Assembly: GCA_030035585.1 (NCBI GenBank)
Contig: CM057471.1
Location: 70,128,319 to 70,192,318 of the forward strand
DNA length: 64,000 nt
Source: Dugong dugon
Lineage: Eukaryota; Chordata; Mammalia; Sirenia; Dugongidae
Reading direction: 5' to 3'
Shown here: positions 36,135 through 47,011 of the stretch, in pieces
Numbering within the stretch: the stretch's first letter is position 1
How the letters are laid out: each line of letters begins with the position of its first letter
Made by a program: the position numbers and the translations under genes
Notes under the pieces: model-generated
The model's database searches: none
What the model saw: the letters and a program-made list of their open reading frames with translations, nothing else
What the model was told of the DNA's origin: nothing

Positions 36135-36652
36135 TGTCTTAGTTATCTAGTGCTGCTATAACAGAAATACCACAAGCTGATGGCTTTAACAAACAGAAAT
36201 TTATTCCCTCACAGTTTAGGAGGCTAAAAGTCTGAGTTCAGGGTGCCAGCTCCAGGGAAGGCTTTCTCACTCTGTCAGCTCTGGGGGAAGGTCCTTGTCA
36301 TAAATCTTCCCTGGTCCAGGAGCTTCTCAGCACAGGGACCCAGGTCCAAAGGACAAACTATTCTCCTGGCTCTGCTTTCTTGGTGGTATGAAGTCCCCAT
36401 GTCTCTCTGCTGGCTTCTCTCTTTTAATCTCAAAGAGATTGACTTAAAACACAACCTAATCTTGTAGACTGAGTCCTGCCTCATTAATATAACTACTACT
36501 AATCCTACCTTATTAACATCACAGAGGTAGGATTTACAACACATAGGAAAATCACATCAGATGACAAAATGGTAGACAATCTCACAATACTGGGAATCAT
36601 GGCCTAGCCTAGTTGACACATATTTTTGGGGGACACAAGTCAATACATGACA
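36135..36652 (-). mobile_element. MaLR-type solo LTR
   Basis: In reverse it begins TGTCATGTATTGACTTGTG and ends GCAGCACTAGATAACTAAGACA-like. It is the same family as 31743-32166 with a somewhat different 5' half. It abuts the truncated ERVL-type LTR at 35991-36134. Confidence 0.8.
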
Positions 36653-36718
36653 GTGTGGAAGCATTTATAATTAAGTAGAGAAGAAAAAGCAAGTCTAAAT
36701 GTACAGAAAACATCCCCT

Positions 36719-36803
36719 ATGTGTACTGTCTGTTTAATGAGAAACTATTTGTTCTGTAAACCTTCATCTAAAGTACAATTTAATAAAAATTAAAAAAAAA
36801 AAA
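36719..36803 (+). mobile_element. L1 3' end, 85-bp truncated copy
   Basis: It has only the final L1 3'-UTR block (TTTAATGAGAAACTATTTG, TTCATCTAAAGTACAATTTA) plus a poly-A. Exact 14-bp duplications AGAAAACATCCCCT at 36705-36718 and 36804-36817 confirm an independent, severely 5'-truncated insertion. Confidence 0.93.
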
Positions 36804-36817
36804 AGAAAACATCCCCT

Positions 36818-37487
36818 GTCTGCTATCTTTCATCTAGGAAATCCAAGGGAGACCAGTGAAGACTGACTACACACTCGGTTGATCAGAATCCATTTCATCC
36901 TGAAATCCACTTGAGTGATTGCCAGTCACTTGGCTTCTATTTGAGTTATCAATGCCTGCAGCACTGAGAGGTGGAGGAGCTCACGAATAAATAGAATAAG
37001 GATGAACAGAAGGATGTGGTCCTGAGTGCTACAGGCCCCACCACACCCTGATAAGCAGGACCATCCCCTCTCTCAGAGCAAGAACAGGGAGCTGCATCAG
37101 CCTTGAGCTTTGGCCATTGATTAGAAAGGCATTCAGTTCAAAAAAGGCAAAGGCAAAGGCAAATCCTGAGCCAACATTCACCCATGTGTGGATGGATAAT
37201 GCTAACGAATCTCTGGTTAATGTGTGAGTCCACTCCATCCTCCACAAAACAAATTCCCTACGCTTCCTCCCTCCTCACTCATGGGTAGTGAGGAGTCACT
37301 GAGGATCAGAAAGTGTCGTTCTTGAAGGTGAACTGGAAAGGGGTAAGCAGGACATACTGAGCTGGGACAACCAGGAAGATGCTCCATGATGTCCAAGGAA
37401 CATCATGACATCATCACTTCTACCTGATGGAGGAATCTGTTTTCAGCGCAGATGTAATACAACCAAAAAGACATTGAAAGCAGATGT
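36818..37487. other. unclassified interior of the TIR-bounded composite
   Basis: Higher-GC sequence of about 670 bp between an L1 tail and an LTR. It contains no long open frame, no transposase-like reading and no repeat signature I know. Confidence 0.5.
37143..37162. repeat. (GGCAAA)n short repeat
   Basis: Three copies of AAAGGC inside the unclassified part of the TIR-bounded composite. Confidence 0.8.
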
Positions 37488-38024
37488 CTTAGGCAGGGTT
37501 CTCTAGAGAAGCAAAACCAGTAGAGCATATAAATATACATATAGAGAGATTTATATCAAGGAAATGGCTCACACGGTTGTAGAGGCTGGACTGCCCCAAG
37601 TCCATGGATCAGGATAGAGGCTTCTCCTGATTCACATAGCCGCAGGGGCTGGCAAACCCAAGATCGGCAGGTTGGAGAGCAAGGCTCTTGCTAACAGGCT
37701 GTGAAGATCGATGAATCCCAAGATTGGCACACAAGACCACAGGTAAGCTGCTAGCTCAAGTCCCAAGAACCAGAGGTCAGACAAACAGCAGCCAGCTGCA
37801 GGATCCCGAGCAGGCAAAAGCCAGAACATCTGCTTATATTTGGATGCAGGCCACACACCCAAGCAAACACCCTCTCAAGTGACTGGCTATTCACAGCAGA
37901 TCCCATCACGGGGGTGACGGCGATCACATATCAAATCTCAGCAGGGAAGTGATCACAACATTACATGACTGCCAAAACACTGAAAATCATGGCTCAGACA
38001 AGTTGACACACAATCTTAACCATC
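37488..38024 (-). mobile_element. ERVL-type solo LTR
   Basis: On the + strand it starts TGTCTTAGGCAGGGTTCTC and ends CAATCTTAACCATCAC. It shares AAATGGCTCACACGGTTG and AGCCGCAGGGGCTGGC type blocks with the copy at 27121-27707. Confidence 0.82.
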
Positions 38025-38069
38025 ACTGAACCTAACTATGTTGATAAGTGAGGAGTAGGTGTATAGGTC

Positions 38070-38285
38070 AAATACGATGTCATACATTTGACATCAGTAA
38101 TATTAATTTATGTAATCTCAACACAACTCTATGAAGTAGATTAAACTATTCTCCCCATTTCACATATGAAATGGAAGCTTAAAGAAATGAAGTAACTTGT
38201 CCAAGGTCACATAGCTGTTGAAGCTGGGATGCTAACCTGAGGCTGTCTGAATCCACAGCCTGAGCTCTTACCCATCACTTAAAAT
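38070..38285 (-). repeat. MIR
   Basis: Reverse MIR: CAACACAACTCTATGAAG, TCCAAGGTCACATAGC, CCTGAGCTCTTACCC. It begins just outside the right inverted repeat of the composite. Confidence 0.82.
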
Positions 38286-38289
38286 TGCC

Positions 38290-40020
38290 TACTCATACTG
38301 CAAAGCTGCTTGTTTTGCTCTTAATAAAACCAGACAGGGACAAGAAGCAAATGATTTCCAAACCAACTTCTGGGCCTTCCAAATGATGAGTATGTCAGCG
38401 GGCAAACAATCACCATAGTGAGGGTATTTCATATCAGCACCTGCACTAACTAGGATGATGATGCATCCAAAAGTCCCACTGCAACCATGGCATTCTAGGG
38501 TACTATTTCTCCCATGTCATAGTGATTTATAAAAAGAAAAAAAAAAATCGGACAAGCCTCTAAGTTTCCATGAAAAATCTTTAAGTTTTAATCAAATAGC
38601 TGCTGTGTTCCCATTATGTTACAGTCAAGCCTTTTCACTATGTGACAGAGGCAGCAGAGTTTTTTTGTTTGTTTGTTCATTTATCTATTTGTTTGTGGCT
38701 CTTCCTTCAATGTGAACAGTGAACAAGCCATCAGAGAAAGAGAAATGGCATTGACAGTGGATGCTATGAATCCATTCTCTTTAAAAAGAGAATTCAAGTC
38801 AAGGAAACCCCCATACGCCATGCTTTCAAAGCCAGGATTCTAAAAGCAATCACACTTGCATTTAAGGCTTTTGGGGGCTAACTCTGTAACACCAAAATCC
38901 ACCAGATAAATAAGATGTTTGTGCTAAGTTGGGAAAGTGGAGACATCAGCATTTCCACCTTCAGACCATTATTTCTGTTCTCCAGACAGCACCTGATAAA
39001 ACATCTGGAGTGTTGTCTTCTGAGCGGTCACTGCTCTTCTGAAGCCTGTGCTCGGGGGTTTCCCTGGGGTTTCCTTTCCAACAATTGCAGTAGAGACTCT
39101 GAGAGGAGCCCAAACGAGCTGCCTTAACCTTCCTGTAAACTGGTATTTCCACAGAGGATTAAGACAAACGTTTCAAATAAGCCAATTTCCTTTACTAAAA
39201 AAACAAAGTGACAATAGTAAGTACCAAGAGAAACAGACAAAAGACAATGAATAAGACACACTTTTCTTGTCTTTTGGCATGCTAAAAAACAGAGTAAAAG
39301 GTTAGATGGAGGTGGGCTACAAAATTCCTTCTTATTTCTGATGGATGCCCTACAGTGGAGCCTAATGAAAAAGTTATACAAAGAATTAGATTAAGTCATA
39401 CCAAAGGGAGGAGGAAAACTGTCTAAATGCTTCATGCTATCTGATAAATGTTTATGCTTCATGTTATTTATTTTTGCATTCCTTTGATCGCAAATTTTTC
39501 TACTCAGAAGAGTGAAACCGACTCTTTTCTAACAAGGTAATTCCAGAACTCTGGGGATACCAAATGCTTACTTTTTGAACTGGTAAGAATGAAAACTCCT
39601 AACTACCCTTAGGTCTCAGTAGAAGGGAACAAGCTTCCCTTAAATTACCCTAGGCAGCTCCCTTAGACCACAGCAAGTGAGAGCTCCCTTTGAGCCAAAC
39701 GGATAGGGATGTATACACTCCTGAACTAACTGAAGAGAACACTAAAGAAAAAGCCAGGGTGGAGAATATCCTCAGGAAAACCCACTCTTGGAAATCCGAA
39801 GGGTGGCAGAGAGCCTCCTTGGCTTTGGTCATGTGCCAAGCTTCATATTGCTTTCCTCCTCATCTTCTGACCCTGTCGAGGCTTTCTTGCTTTTCCCTTT
39901 TCGGTAGTTTCACCCATGTACCCATGTTAAATTTTAGGCTATTACATATATAATATGAAATGTTTCATATTTAACACTCTATATTAGCACCTTGAACACT
40001 TCAGGAAAGAGAGTGACTGA
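38290..40020. other. intron, nothing recognised
   Basis: Only a (TTTG)n-like stretch at 38656-38700 was noted. No gene or clear repeat. Confidence 0.6.
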
Positions 40021-40470
40021 AATTAAAAGCAGCTACCCTTTACTGAGTACTCTATGTATCAGGCACTGAGCTGAGCACTCTACATCTATTATCTCTTTTT
40101 GATTCTCAAAATAGTCCTCACCCCATTTTATAGGCTCACTGGGTGGCACTAACAGTTAAGCACTCAACTACTAGCCAAAAGGTTGGTGGTTCAAAGCCAC
40201 CCAGAGGTGCCCAGGAAGACAGGCTTGGCGATCTGCTTCTGAAAGGTCACAGCCTTGAAAACCCTATGGAGCAGTTCTACTCTGCCTGTACACATGGGGT
40301 CGCCATGAGTCAGAAATGAGTTGACAGCAACTAACAACAACAACAACAAACTCCATTTTATAGATAAATAAACCTCTGAGAAATTGTTAAAGGTAACACA
40401 GCTAGAGAGAAAGCTCAGATGGAAACCCAGGTCTGACTGACGCAAAAGGCCACAATCTTTACTACAATTC
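40020..40470 (-). repeat. MIR split by the long-form AfroSINE
   Basis: Left part 40020-40133 (TTTACTGAGTACTCTATG, TCACCCCATTTTATAG), right part 40353-40470 (CCATTTTATAGATAAATAAA, AACCCAGGTCTGACTG). The SINE insertion lies between them. Confidence 0.85.
40134..40352 (+). repeat. long-form AfroSINE with CAA-repeat tail, inside a MIR
   Basis: This longer subfamily has the tRNA-like head (GGTGGCACTAACAGTTAAGC), an extra middle block (GGCGATCTGCTTCTGAAAGG), and an (AAC)n tail instead of the T-rich tail. Exact 11-bp duplications CCATTTTATAG at 40123-40133 and 40353-40363 show insertion into an older MIR. Confidence 0.93.
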
Positions 40471-40559
40471 TTTCCAAAATCAATATATTTTAAAAAGCTT
40501 TTTTTAAAAAAGTTTATTATGTTTTGAATCAACACTTTCAAAAAACTTTACTAGAGACA

Positions 40560-41235
40560 GCCACAAGTAACAATTAGTTGGTTCAATTCACCAAGTAAGA
40601 AATAAATATCTTAAAGTTGTATGGACCTAAAAACATATCCTTAAAATAGATAAAGGAAAATCTGACAGAACTACAAAGAGAAATCTATCAACATAGTGGG
40701 ATATCCTAACATATCTATGTCTAACTAACAGATGAAGCATATAAAAATATCAATAAAAATAAAGCAGATTTTGACATAATTAACAAGCTTGACCTAATGG
40801 ACATCTATAGAATACTGTAACCAAAAACAGCAGAAATCACATTCATTCCAAATTCACAGATATTTATGAAAGCTGACCTACATTAAAAAAACAACAACAA
40901 AAAACCCAAAACCCATTGCCGTCGAGTCAATTCTGACTCATAGCAACCCTATAGGACAGAGTAGAACTGCCCTAAAGAGTTCCGAAGGAGAGGCTGGTGG
41001 ATTCAAACTGCCAATCTTTTGGTTAGCAGCCGTAACACTTAACCACTATGCCACCAAGGTTTCCACATTAGGGAGCATAAAATCATATTCAACAAATTTC
41101 AAATAATTCGTAACATCAGGCCACCTTCTCAACCATAAAACAATCAAGTTAAAATCAAAGAAGAAAAATTAGAAAAATCTCATACAACTGGAAATTTAGA
41201 AATACTCATAAACAACTACTGTATCAAATAAGAAA
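40560..41235 (+). mobile_element. old L1 ORF2 fragment
   Basis: Weakly conserved L1 ORF2-derived sequence (AACAAGCTTGACCTAATGGAC, CAATCAAGTTAAAATCAAAG blocks), interrupted by an AfroSINE at 40886-41064 and ended by the Tigger at 41238. It resumes at 41875-41955 on the other side of the Tigger. Confidence 0.75.
40886..41064 (-). repeat. AfroSINE inside old L1
   Basis: Full-length copy in the gene-sense orientation with an A/CAA-rich tail (on the + strand at 40884-40912). It is flanked by similar ACATTA sequences and splits L1 ORF2-derived sequence. Confidence 0.93.
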
Positions 41236-41237
41236 TA

Positions 41238-41874
41238 CAGTCATGCTCCACATAACGCCCATTTGGGCAATGTCCAACCGCATATACGTCCGTGGTCCCA
41301 TACGGCTTTGCTAAGTATATACAGTGTATACAGCTAAGTATATATGGCTAAGTACATACGCTTGTCTGGATCCAAGAAGAAAGGGGCAGAGGGAGGAGAA
41401 AGGCAAGAGGGAGAGGGAGGCAGGGAGTCCTGTGCAGATGCGGGGACAAGTCACTGGAGGTCAGTGAACCTTGACAAGTCAGGCTGAGCTGACTAGCTGA
41501 GTAGCTGCCCTGCTTGGCAAAACCTCTACAGCCCGCTCCTGGTGCACGGTGAGTGGCTGCTCTGAATTGGATTACTGCAAGCAGGCTCTGCTGGGGTGTG
41601 TAGCTTGGGAAGGCAGGCATGCTGAGGAACTGACCAAGAAGCTGGGGCTATGGGAGGGCTTAGGAAAGGGCATGGAGTTGGGGATCTGGGCCAAGAGAAG
41701 AGGGATCAGAGAGGTGCCCTGGAGAAGCCACTGAACTGGGGGTCTGGAGAAGGGATATAGAGGCTGAAGAAGTATATATACTTTGCTAAGTAATATGGTG
41801 TTTGTACAATGTCCAAATCACACAGCGTCCTACTTCACAGAACATTATCGTGGACGTTAAGTGACACATGACCA
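41238..41874 (+). mobile_element. Tigger-type DNA transposon remnant
   Basis: The left end CAGTCATGCTCCACATAACG and the right end GACGTTAAGTGACACATGAC are terminal inverted repeats of the Tigger (pogo, Tc1/mariner superfamily) form. The left end is preceded by TA. The termini and about 80 bp inside each look Tigger-like, but the middle (41365-41755, GA-rich and higher GC) does not resemble the rest and may be foreign or strongly diverged. No transposase reading remains. Confidence 0.75.
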
Positions 41875-41955
41875 TTCAACAGAAATTAGAAAATATTTGG
41901 AAGTGAATATATAAAACATTGTGAGATTATGAGATAAAGCTAAAAGCAAAAGGAC

Positions 41956-42448
41956 TTGCAACACTACAGCAAGTAAATATGGCAATGATTCTTCCAGCCC
42001 TTCCCCCAAAAGAACCCATGGCCATTTAACTGAACATTCATATACTGAGTAAAGAGAAATGTAAACACTTCAAGAATTGCTGGACAAAGTAGAAGATGAA
42101 AACGAACTGTAGCTTCACTACAGCCCTACTCAGGAGTTGCCTTAAAAGACAACAGTGAGAGGATATCTTCCCAATTGCCAGAAGTTTGGGCAATGCATTT
42201 GTTCATCTTCTTTGTGTGGAAGGAGATATGGCAAGAAGTTAAAACATATACAGACTCATGGGTGAACGGCTTGGCCAGTTATCAGACCTGGAAGGAGGAA
42301 AAAAAGGAAGTCCAGAGTAAAGACATATGGATAGATTTATGGGAATAGGCATGAAGTGGAAAGATCTTTGTAGCACACGTTAATGTCCGCCAGAGACCAT
42401 CCACTACAGAACAGGTACTGAACAAGCAAGTAGACAAAATAAATTTGT
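41956..42448 (+). mobile_element. ERVL-type retrovirus pol remnant
   Basis: Broken reading frames across this stretch resemble the RNase H to integrase part of an ERVL-class endogenous retrovirus, with a short recognisable block near 42370-42440. Stops and frameshifts interrupt it throughout, and most of pol and all of gag are missing. It is followed in the same orientation by an LTR. It is an ancient, non-functional copy shared in type with other eutherians. Confidence 0.6.
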
Positions 42449-42860
42449 AAAGAAAAGAGTTAACATAGCAGACCTGAGACTGCTATGTTTAGACAGACCT
42501 GCTTGAAAGGTTGATCCTTGGCTGGCAGCTGAACTCTGGGAGGGTTTCTACCATCCTATCTGATAAGAGTGGCTCAATGTGCCTAAATTGTTTGTGCAAA
42601 CAATATAGTTTATGCTGAACATCTGCTTTCCTTCTGGAACTCTGAATTTTGGTACATGCTAGGCAGAGGGTGTCCACATGACCAGCCTCCAATATAAACC
42701 CTGGGTACTGAGTCTCTAATGGGCTTCCCTTGTAGACAACATTTCACACGTGTTGTCACAACTCATTGCTGTGGGAATTAAGTGTGTTCTGTGTGACACC
42801 ACTGGGAGAGGACTCCTGGAAGTATGAGCCTGGTTTCCTGCTGAGTCCTGATAGCTCCCA
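42449..42860 (+). mobile_element. ERVL-type LTR
   Basis: It begins TGTAAAGAAAAGAGTTAACA and includes the blocks GACCTGAGACTGCTATG, GGAGGGTTTCTACCATCC, CATTTCACACGTGTTGTCAC and CACTGGGAGAGGACTCC. These match an old eutherian ERV LTR type (MER21-like by memory, subfamily uncertain). Its position directly after the pol remnant suggests it is the 3' LTR. Confidence 0.65.
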
Positions 42861-42869
42861 TCTGCTAGT

Positions 42870-43215
42870 TCTTTCCTGGAACTGCAATGGCTGATAACAG
42901 CCACTTCATCCAAGGTCACATCTCCTTCTCAGGGCAGCCAGAGTCCAATGATGGGTCAATGCAGAAATATAAAGGCCTGGCCCCTTCACCCCAATTTAGG
43001 ACAACTCTGAAGGGCCATCTTAGCTTCAGAGTGTCCCATGGTGATAGCTGAAGCGTTGTGACTGCACTACAGTCCAACTCCTTCCTCTACCCAATTCTGG
43101 TTCCTTCCCTTCTCCCCACAGGTGTTGATCCAGAAAGCAATTCCTAATAAATTTCCTGCATGCTAATCTCCATTTCAGAGTTGGGTTCCTGGGAGAATGC
43201 CAATAGTTTTACCAG
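42870..43215 (+). mobile_element. probable second LTR fragment
   Basis: The end of this stretch (CCTAATAAATTTCCTGCATG, ATCTCCATTTCAGAGTTGG, TTCCTGGGAGAATGCC) resembles the polyadenylation end of an old ERVL-group LTR. The first part is not recognised. Confidence 0.4.
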
Positions 43216-44360
43216 TTAAGTTTTACCAAACATTCAAGAACATATTATTAACTATATTATTCTACAGTATTAAAAAAAAGAACAATTCCTAAACCACTTT
43301 ATGAGGCTATCCAAATCACTATACCAGAATCTGAGAATGTGAGAAAGAAAAATTACAGGCCAAGTTCACCTGCGAATAAAGATGCAAAAATCCTAAAGAA
43401 AATATTGAAAAACCAATCCAACGGTATGGAAAAACTAAAATACTTCATGAGCAAAGTTGAGTTTATCTTATCAAATGCAAGAATGGTTTGGTACAAGGAA
43501 ATAAATTAATGTAATTAACCATATTAAGAGATTAAAGGAGGAAAATCATATGGTGGACTACACAGATGCAGGAAAAGCACTTAGTACATTCAACATTATT
43601 CATGATTAAAAAGAAAACAGTAATCTTAGCAAATTAGGAATAGAAGGGACTTCCCTTAATCCAACATAGGCCATCTACCAAAACAGCGAACATCATACTT
43701 AATAGTGAAATATTGAAAGCATTTCCATTAATATCAGGAACAAGACAAGACTATGTCTTTTCAAGATGGTACTGAAGGTCTTGACCAGCTCAATAAATTG
43801 AATAAAAGAAATATAAGGATTGGAAAGGAAACAATAACACTATTATTATTTGCAAAAGATATGATTGATTCCACAGAAAATAAACAAAAGTATAAATTAG
43901 TAGAATTAATAAGCATTTAAAAAGATGGCTGAAATTTAAACAATGTAAGAAAATCAACTGCATTTCCATATACCAGCAACAAATAGGGAGACACTGTCAT
44001 TTAAAAAAAATTAAGAGTAGAAAAAAAAAATTAATACATGTGAATTAATCTAACAAAAGACATATAAAATTTTAAGAAAGACATTATAGATCACCTAAAT
44101 AAATAGAGAAATATAGCATACAAAAACGGTAAAGATGTCAATTCTCCCAAACTGATCTACAAATTTAAACCAACTCAAATCAAAATCTCAATAAAGATTT
44201 TTGAAATACCTGACAAGCAGTTTCAAAAACTTACATGGAAGGTCAATGGGTCAAGAATATACTCGTGAATAAGAAAAATCAGGTGGAGGGACATAATTTA
44301 CTAGATGTCAGAAATTGGTTTAAGTCTAAAGCAATTAAGACAGTGTGATATTAACCCAGG

Positions 44361-44939
44361 TGTTATGGATTGAATTATATTCCCCAAAAATATGTTGCAA
44401 ATCCTAACCTCTATGTCTGTGGTTATAATCCCATTTGAAAATGGGCTGTCTTTGTTATATTAATGAGACAGGATTAGTGTAGGGTGTGTCTTGAGTCCAT
44501 CTCTTTTGAGATACAACCCAAAAAAACCTATTACCATGGAGTCGACTGCGACTCAGCAACTCTACAGGACAGAGGAGAACTGCCCCATAGGGTTTCCAAG
44601 GAGCGGGTGGTGGATTCGAACTGCCAGCCTTTTGGTTAGCAGCCAATCTCTTAACCACTGCACCACCAGGGCTCCCTTTTGAGATAAAAAGGAGATTAAA
44701 CAAGCGAGCAGAGCAGATGGGGAAAGAGAGATGCCAAGACACATGGAGGTCTCCAAGGAACCAGGAAGAATATACGAGACAAGGACCTTCCTCCAGAGCT
44801 GACAAAGAAAGACCTCCCCTAGAGCTGGCACTCTGAATTCAGACTTCTAGCCTCCTAAACTGTAAGAAAATAAATTTCTCTTTGTTAAAGTCATCCATTT
44901 GTGGCACTGCTGTTACAGCAGCACTAGATAACTAAGACA
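44361..44939 (+). mobile_element. MaLR-type solo LTR with nested AfroSINE
   Basis: It runs from TGTTATGGATTGAATTATAT to CACTAGATAACTAAGACA, with TGT...ACA ends, an AATAAA signal (AAGAAAATAAATTTCTC) and 5-bp flanks CCAGG/CCAGA. It is split by the AfroSINE at 44514-44675. The same family occurs at 31743-32166 and, reversed, at 36135-36652. Confidence 0.85.
44514..44675 (-). repeat. AfroSINE inside a MaLR-type LTR
   Basis: Full-length copy with exact 11-bp duplications CTTTTGAGATA at 44503-44513 and 44676-44686. The flanks join to give an intact LTR match. Confidence 0.96.
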
Positions 44940-45128
44940 CCAGATGAAAACAAACGAACCACTGGAACAGAAGAGAGATCCCAGAAACAGCAGTACACGT
45001 ATGGGGAAACTTGATATATGACTGAGCTAGTACCACAGATCAGTGAGAAAAGGTGAGGCTTCAATAAATAATGCCAGGAAATTGGTTAACCATTCAGAAA
45101 AAAAATGAAATTGGACTTCTACTTCACC

Positions 45129-45178
45129 AAAAACAACAACAAAAAACCGAAACCCACTGCCGTCAAACTGATTCCAAT
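45129..45178 (-). repeat. AfroSINE, 5'-truncated 50-bp copy
   Basis: Only the tail region (CCGAAACCCACTGCCGTC and following) remains. Flanks TTCTACTTCACC (45117-45128) and TTCTACCTCACA (45179-45190) look like a target-site duplication with two mismatches. Confidence 0.85.
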
Positions 45179-45828
45179 TTCTACCTCACACCACACAAAA
45201 AATCAAGTTTAGGGAAATTAGTTACTTAAATATGAAAATTTAAAATACAACATAGGAAAATCTCTTTAGGATCCTGGGGTAGAGAAAGATTTCTTTAAAA
45301 AGACACAAAGTATAAACCATGAAGCAAAAGACTGATAAATTCAATTACATTAAAAAGAAGATATTTCTATTAATCAAAAAACACCTTAAAGAGAACAAAG
45401 ACAAGCCACGAACGAGGAGTATACATCTGCAACAGAATAGTTAGTACTCAAATACATGAGAATAGTTGGCATCCAAAATACGTAAAAATAGTCCTTTAAA
45501 TCAGTAAGAAAAATGACAAACAAAAATGGGCAAAAGATTTGAACAAGTACTTCACAGAAGAGGAAACATGAATGACCAATAAATACACAAAAAGATGTTC
45601 CACCTCAATTGTAATCTCAGAAATACAAATTAAAATCCCAGTGACATACAATTTCACAAGACTGGAAAAAATTAAGTCTGATAAGGTAAGTGGGACACTT
45701 ACACATTGCTGGTGGGAAGATTAACTGGAATAACAACTTTGAAAAACAATTTGGTATTCTAGTAAGGTTGAAGCTGCATACATATCCTATGACCTGGTAA
45801 TTCCGCATCTGCATGTATCCTGGAGCAG

Positions 45829-46044
45829 GGTTTTTCAAACCTTGATCCTGAGGGTGGGAAATCAATGTAGTCAATTTTGACCAAAATTTTCTAAAATTAG
45901 AATAGAAAAGATTGGAATAAAAAAATATCAGATTGCATTCACACTAAGTAAGGGGTAAGTATTCTTTCGTGAAATTTTGCTTCAACATATATCTATATGT
46001 ACGCACATATACTCTTTATGTGTGTGTAGTGGGTTTTATTTCAT
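45829..46044 (+). mobile_element. possible DNA-transposon fragment
   Basis: It begins CAGGGTTTTTCAAACCTTG, a form seen at the ends of hAT-type elements, and runs through A/T-rich sequence to GGGTTTTATTTCATCACC. No second end was found. Confidence 0.35.
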
Positions 46045-46440
46045 CACCCATCTGTCAGTTTGTCATACTGTGGTGGCTTGTGTATTGCTATGATGCTGGT
46101 ACCTATGTCACCAGTATTTTAAATACAAGCAGGGTCACTCATGGTGGACAAGTTTCAGCAGAGCTTCCAGACTAAGACAAACTAGGAAGAAAGGTCTCGT
46201 GATCTACTTCCAAAAATTAGTCAATGAAACTCCTATGGATCACAACAAAATATTGTCTGATACAGTGCTGGAAGATGAGCCCCCCAGGTTGGAGGGCACT
46301 AAAAATACACAGTGACTACAACAATGGACTCGAGCATACCAATGATCATGAAGATGGTGCAGGACCAGGCAACATTTTGTTCTGATGTACGTGGGGGCAC
46401 CATGAGTTGGAGCTGATGCGACAGCAGCTAACAAAAACAA
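46045..46440 (+). mobile_element. RTE-derived non-autonomous element
   Basis: The body (GTCATACTGTGGTGGCTTG, then AGCAGGGTCACTCATGG, then AAGACAAACTAGGAAGAAAG) fuses to an RTE 3' end (GGTGCAGGACCAGGCAAC then CGACAGCAGCTAACAAAAAC). It lacks coding capacity. The same structure is found at 60829-61672, and its middle is shared with the tRNA-Gly SINE at 47972. Confidence 0.8.
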
Positions 46441-46584
46441 CAAAAAACCCCAAACCCGCTCCTGTCAAGTTAATTCCAACTCATAGCAACCCTATAGGAC
46501 AGAGTAGAACTGCCCCATAGGGTTTCCAAGGAGCTGCTGGTGGATTCGAACTGCCGACCTTTTGGTTAGCAGCTGAGCTCTTAC
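46441..46584 (-). repeat. AfroSINE, head-truncated
   Basis: A typical body runs from AACCCGCTCCTGTCAAG to GGTTAGCAGCTGAGCTC. The last ~20 bp of the tRNA-like head are missing. It lies tail to tail against the RTE-derived element at 46045-46440. Confidence 0.92.
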
Positions 46585-47011
46585 GGTAAAAAATGTTTGT
46601 AAGTTTCTGACTTAGGGTAACTTTTACACATGTAAGATAATATTTATAACAACACTGTAATAGCAAAAATTGGAAACAATGCAAATGTCCATCAACAGCA
46701 GACTAGATAAATAAATTACGCTAAACTCTTACAATGGAGTCTCTCCTTAATGAAAATGAATTAACTACAGCTATAGGCATCAACATGGGTGACTGTCAGA
46801 AACATAATGCTAAGAGAAAAAAAGTTACAAAATACTTAAAGCATAATTCCATTTATATGAAGTTCAAAAATATACTGTTCAGGAATACAAATATATGAGA
46901 TACAGCCATAAGGAGAAACAAGGTAAAAAAAAGTCACTATTTTATTCTGTATATTATTGTACTAATATTCATATGAATAACTACTACAAACAGAGAACTT
47001 GGTAATATAAA

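Larger units (their letters stand above)
35842..38061. mobile_element. TIR-bounded composite (pogo/Tigger-like ends)
   Basis: Near-identical inverted ends lie 2.2 kb apart: TACACCTACTCCTCGCTTAT on the left and, reversed, TACACCTACTCCTCACTTAT on the right. Each is bounded by TA (35840-35841 and 38062-38063). TA duplications and such ends are typical of Tc1/mariner-superfamily elements. The interior holds about 150 bp of plausible transposon sequence, three LTRs and an L1 tail, and about 670 bp (36818-37487) I cannot classify. It is either one element filled by later insertions or two copies with facing ends. Confidence 0.5.
43225..45828 (+). mobile_element. old L1 ORF2, long remnant
   Basis: About 2 kb of decayed L1 ORF2, from the reverse-transcriptase region (blocks such as GCACTTAGTACATTCAAC and ACCAGCAACAAATAGGGAG) to near the C-terminus (CACATTGCTGGTGGGAAG, CTATGACCTGGTAATTCCGC). 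It is interrupted by the LTR at 44361-44939 and the SINE tail at 45129-45178. There is no open frame of useful length. Confidence 0.85.

Noticed and set aside
36135..38024. Pair of LTRs as one complete provirus
   Set aside because: The LTRs belong to different families and orientations, and no gag or pol sequence lies between them.
44455..44831. Overlapping open frames of 90-116 codons, minus strand
   Set aside because: They run through an AfroSINE and its host LTR; similar frames recur in other SINE copies.
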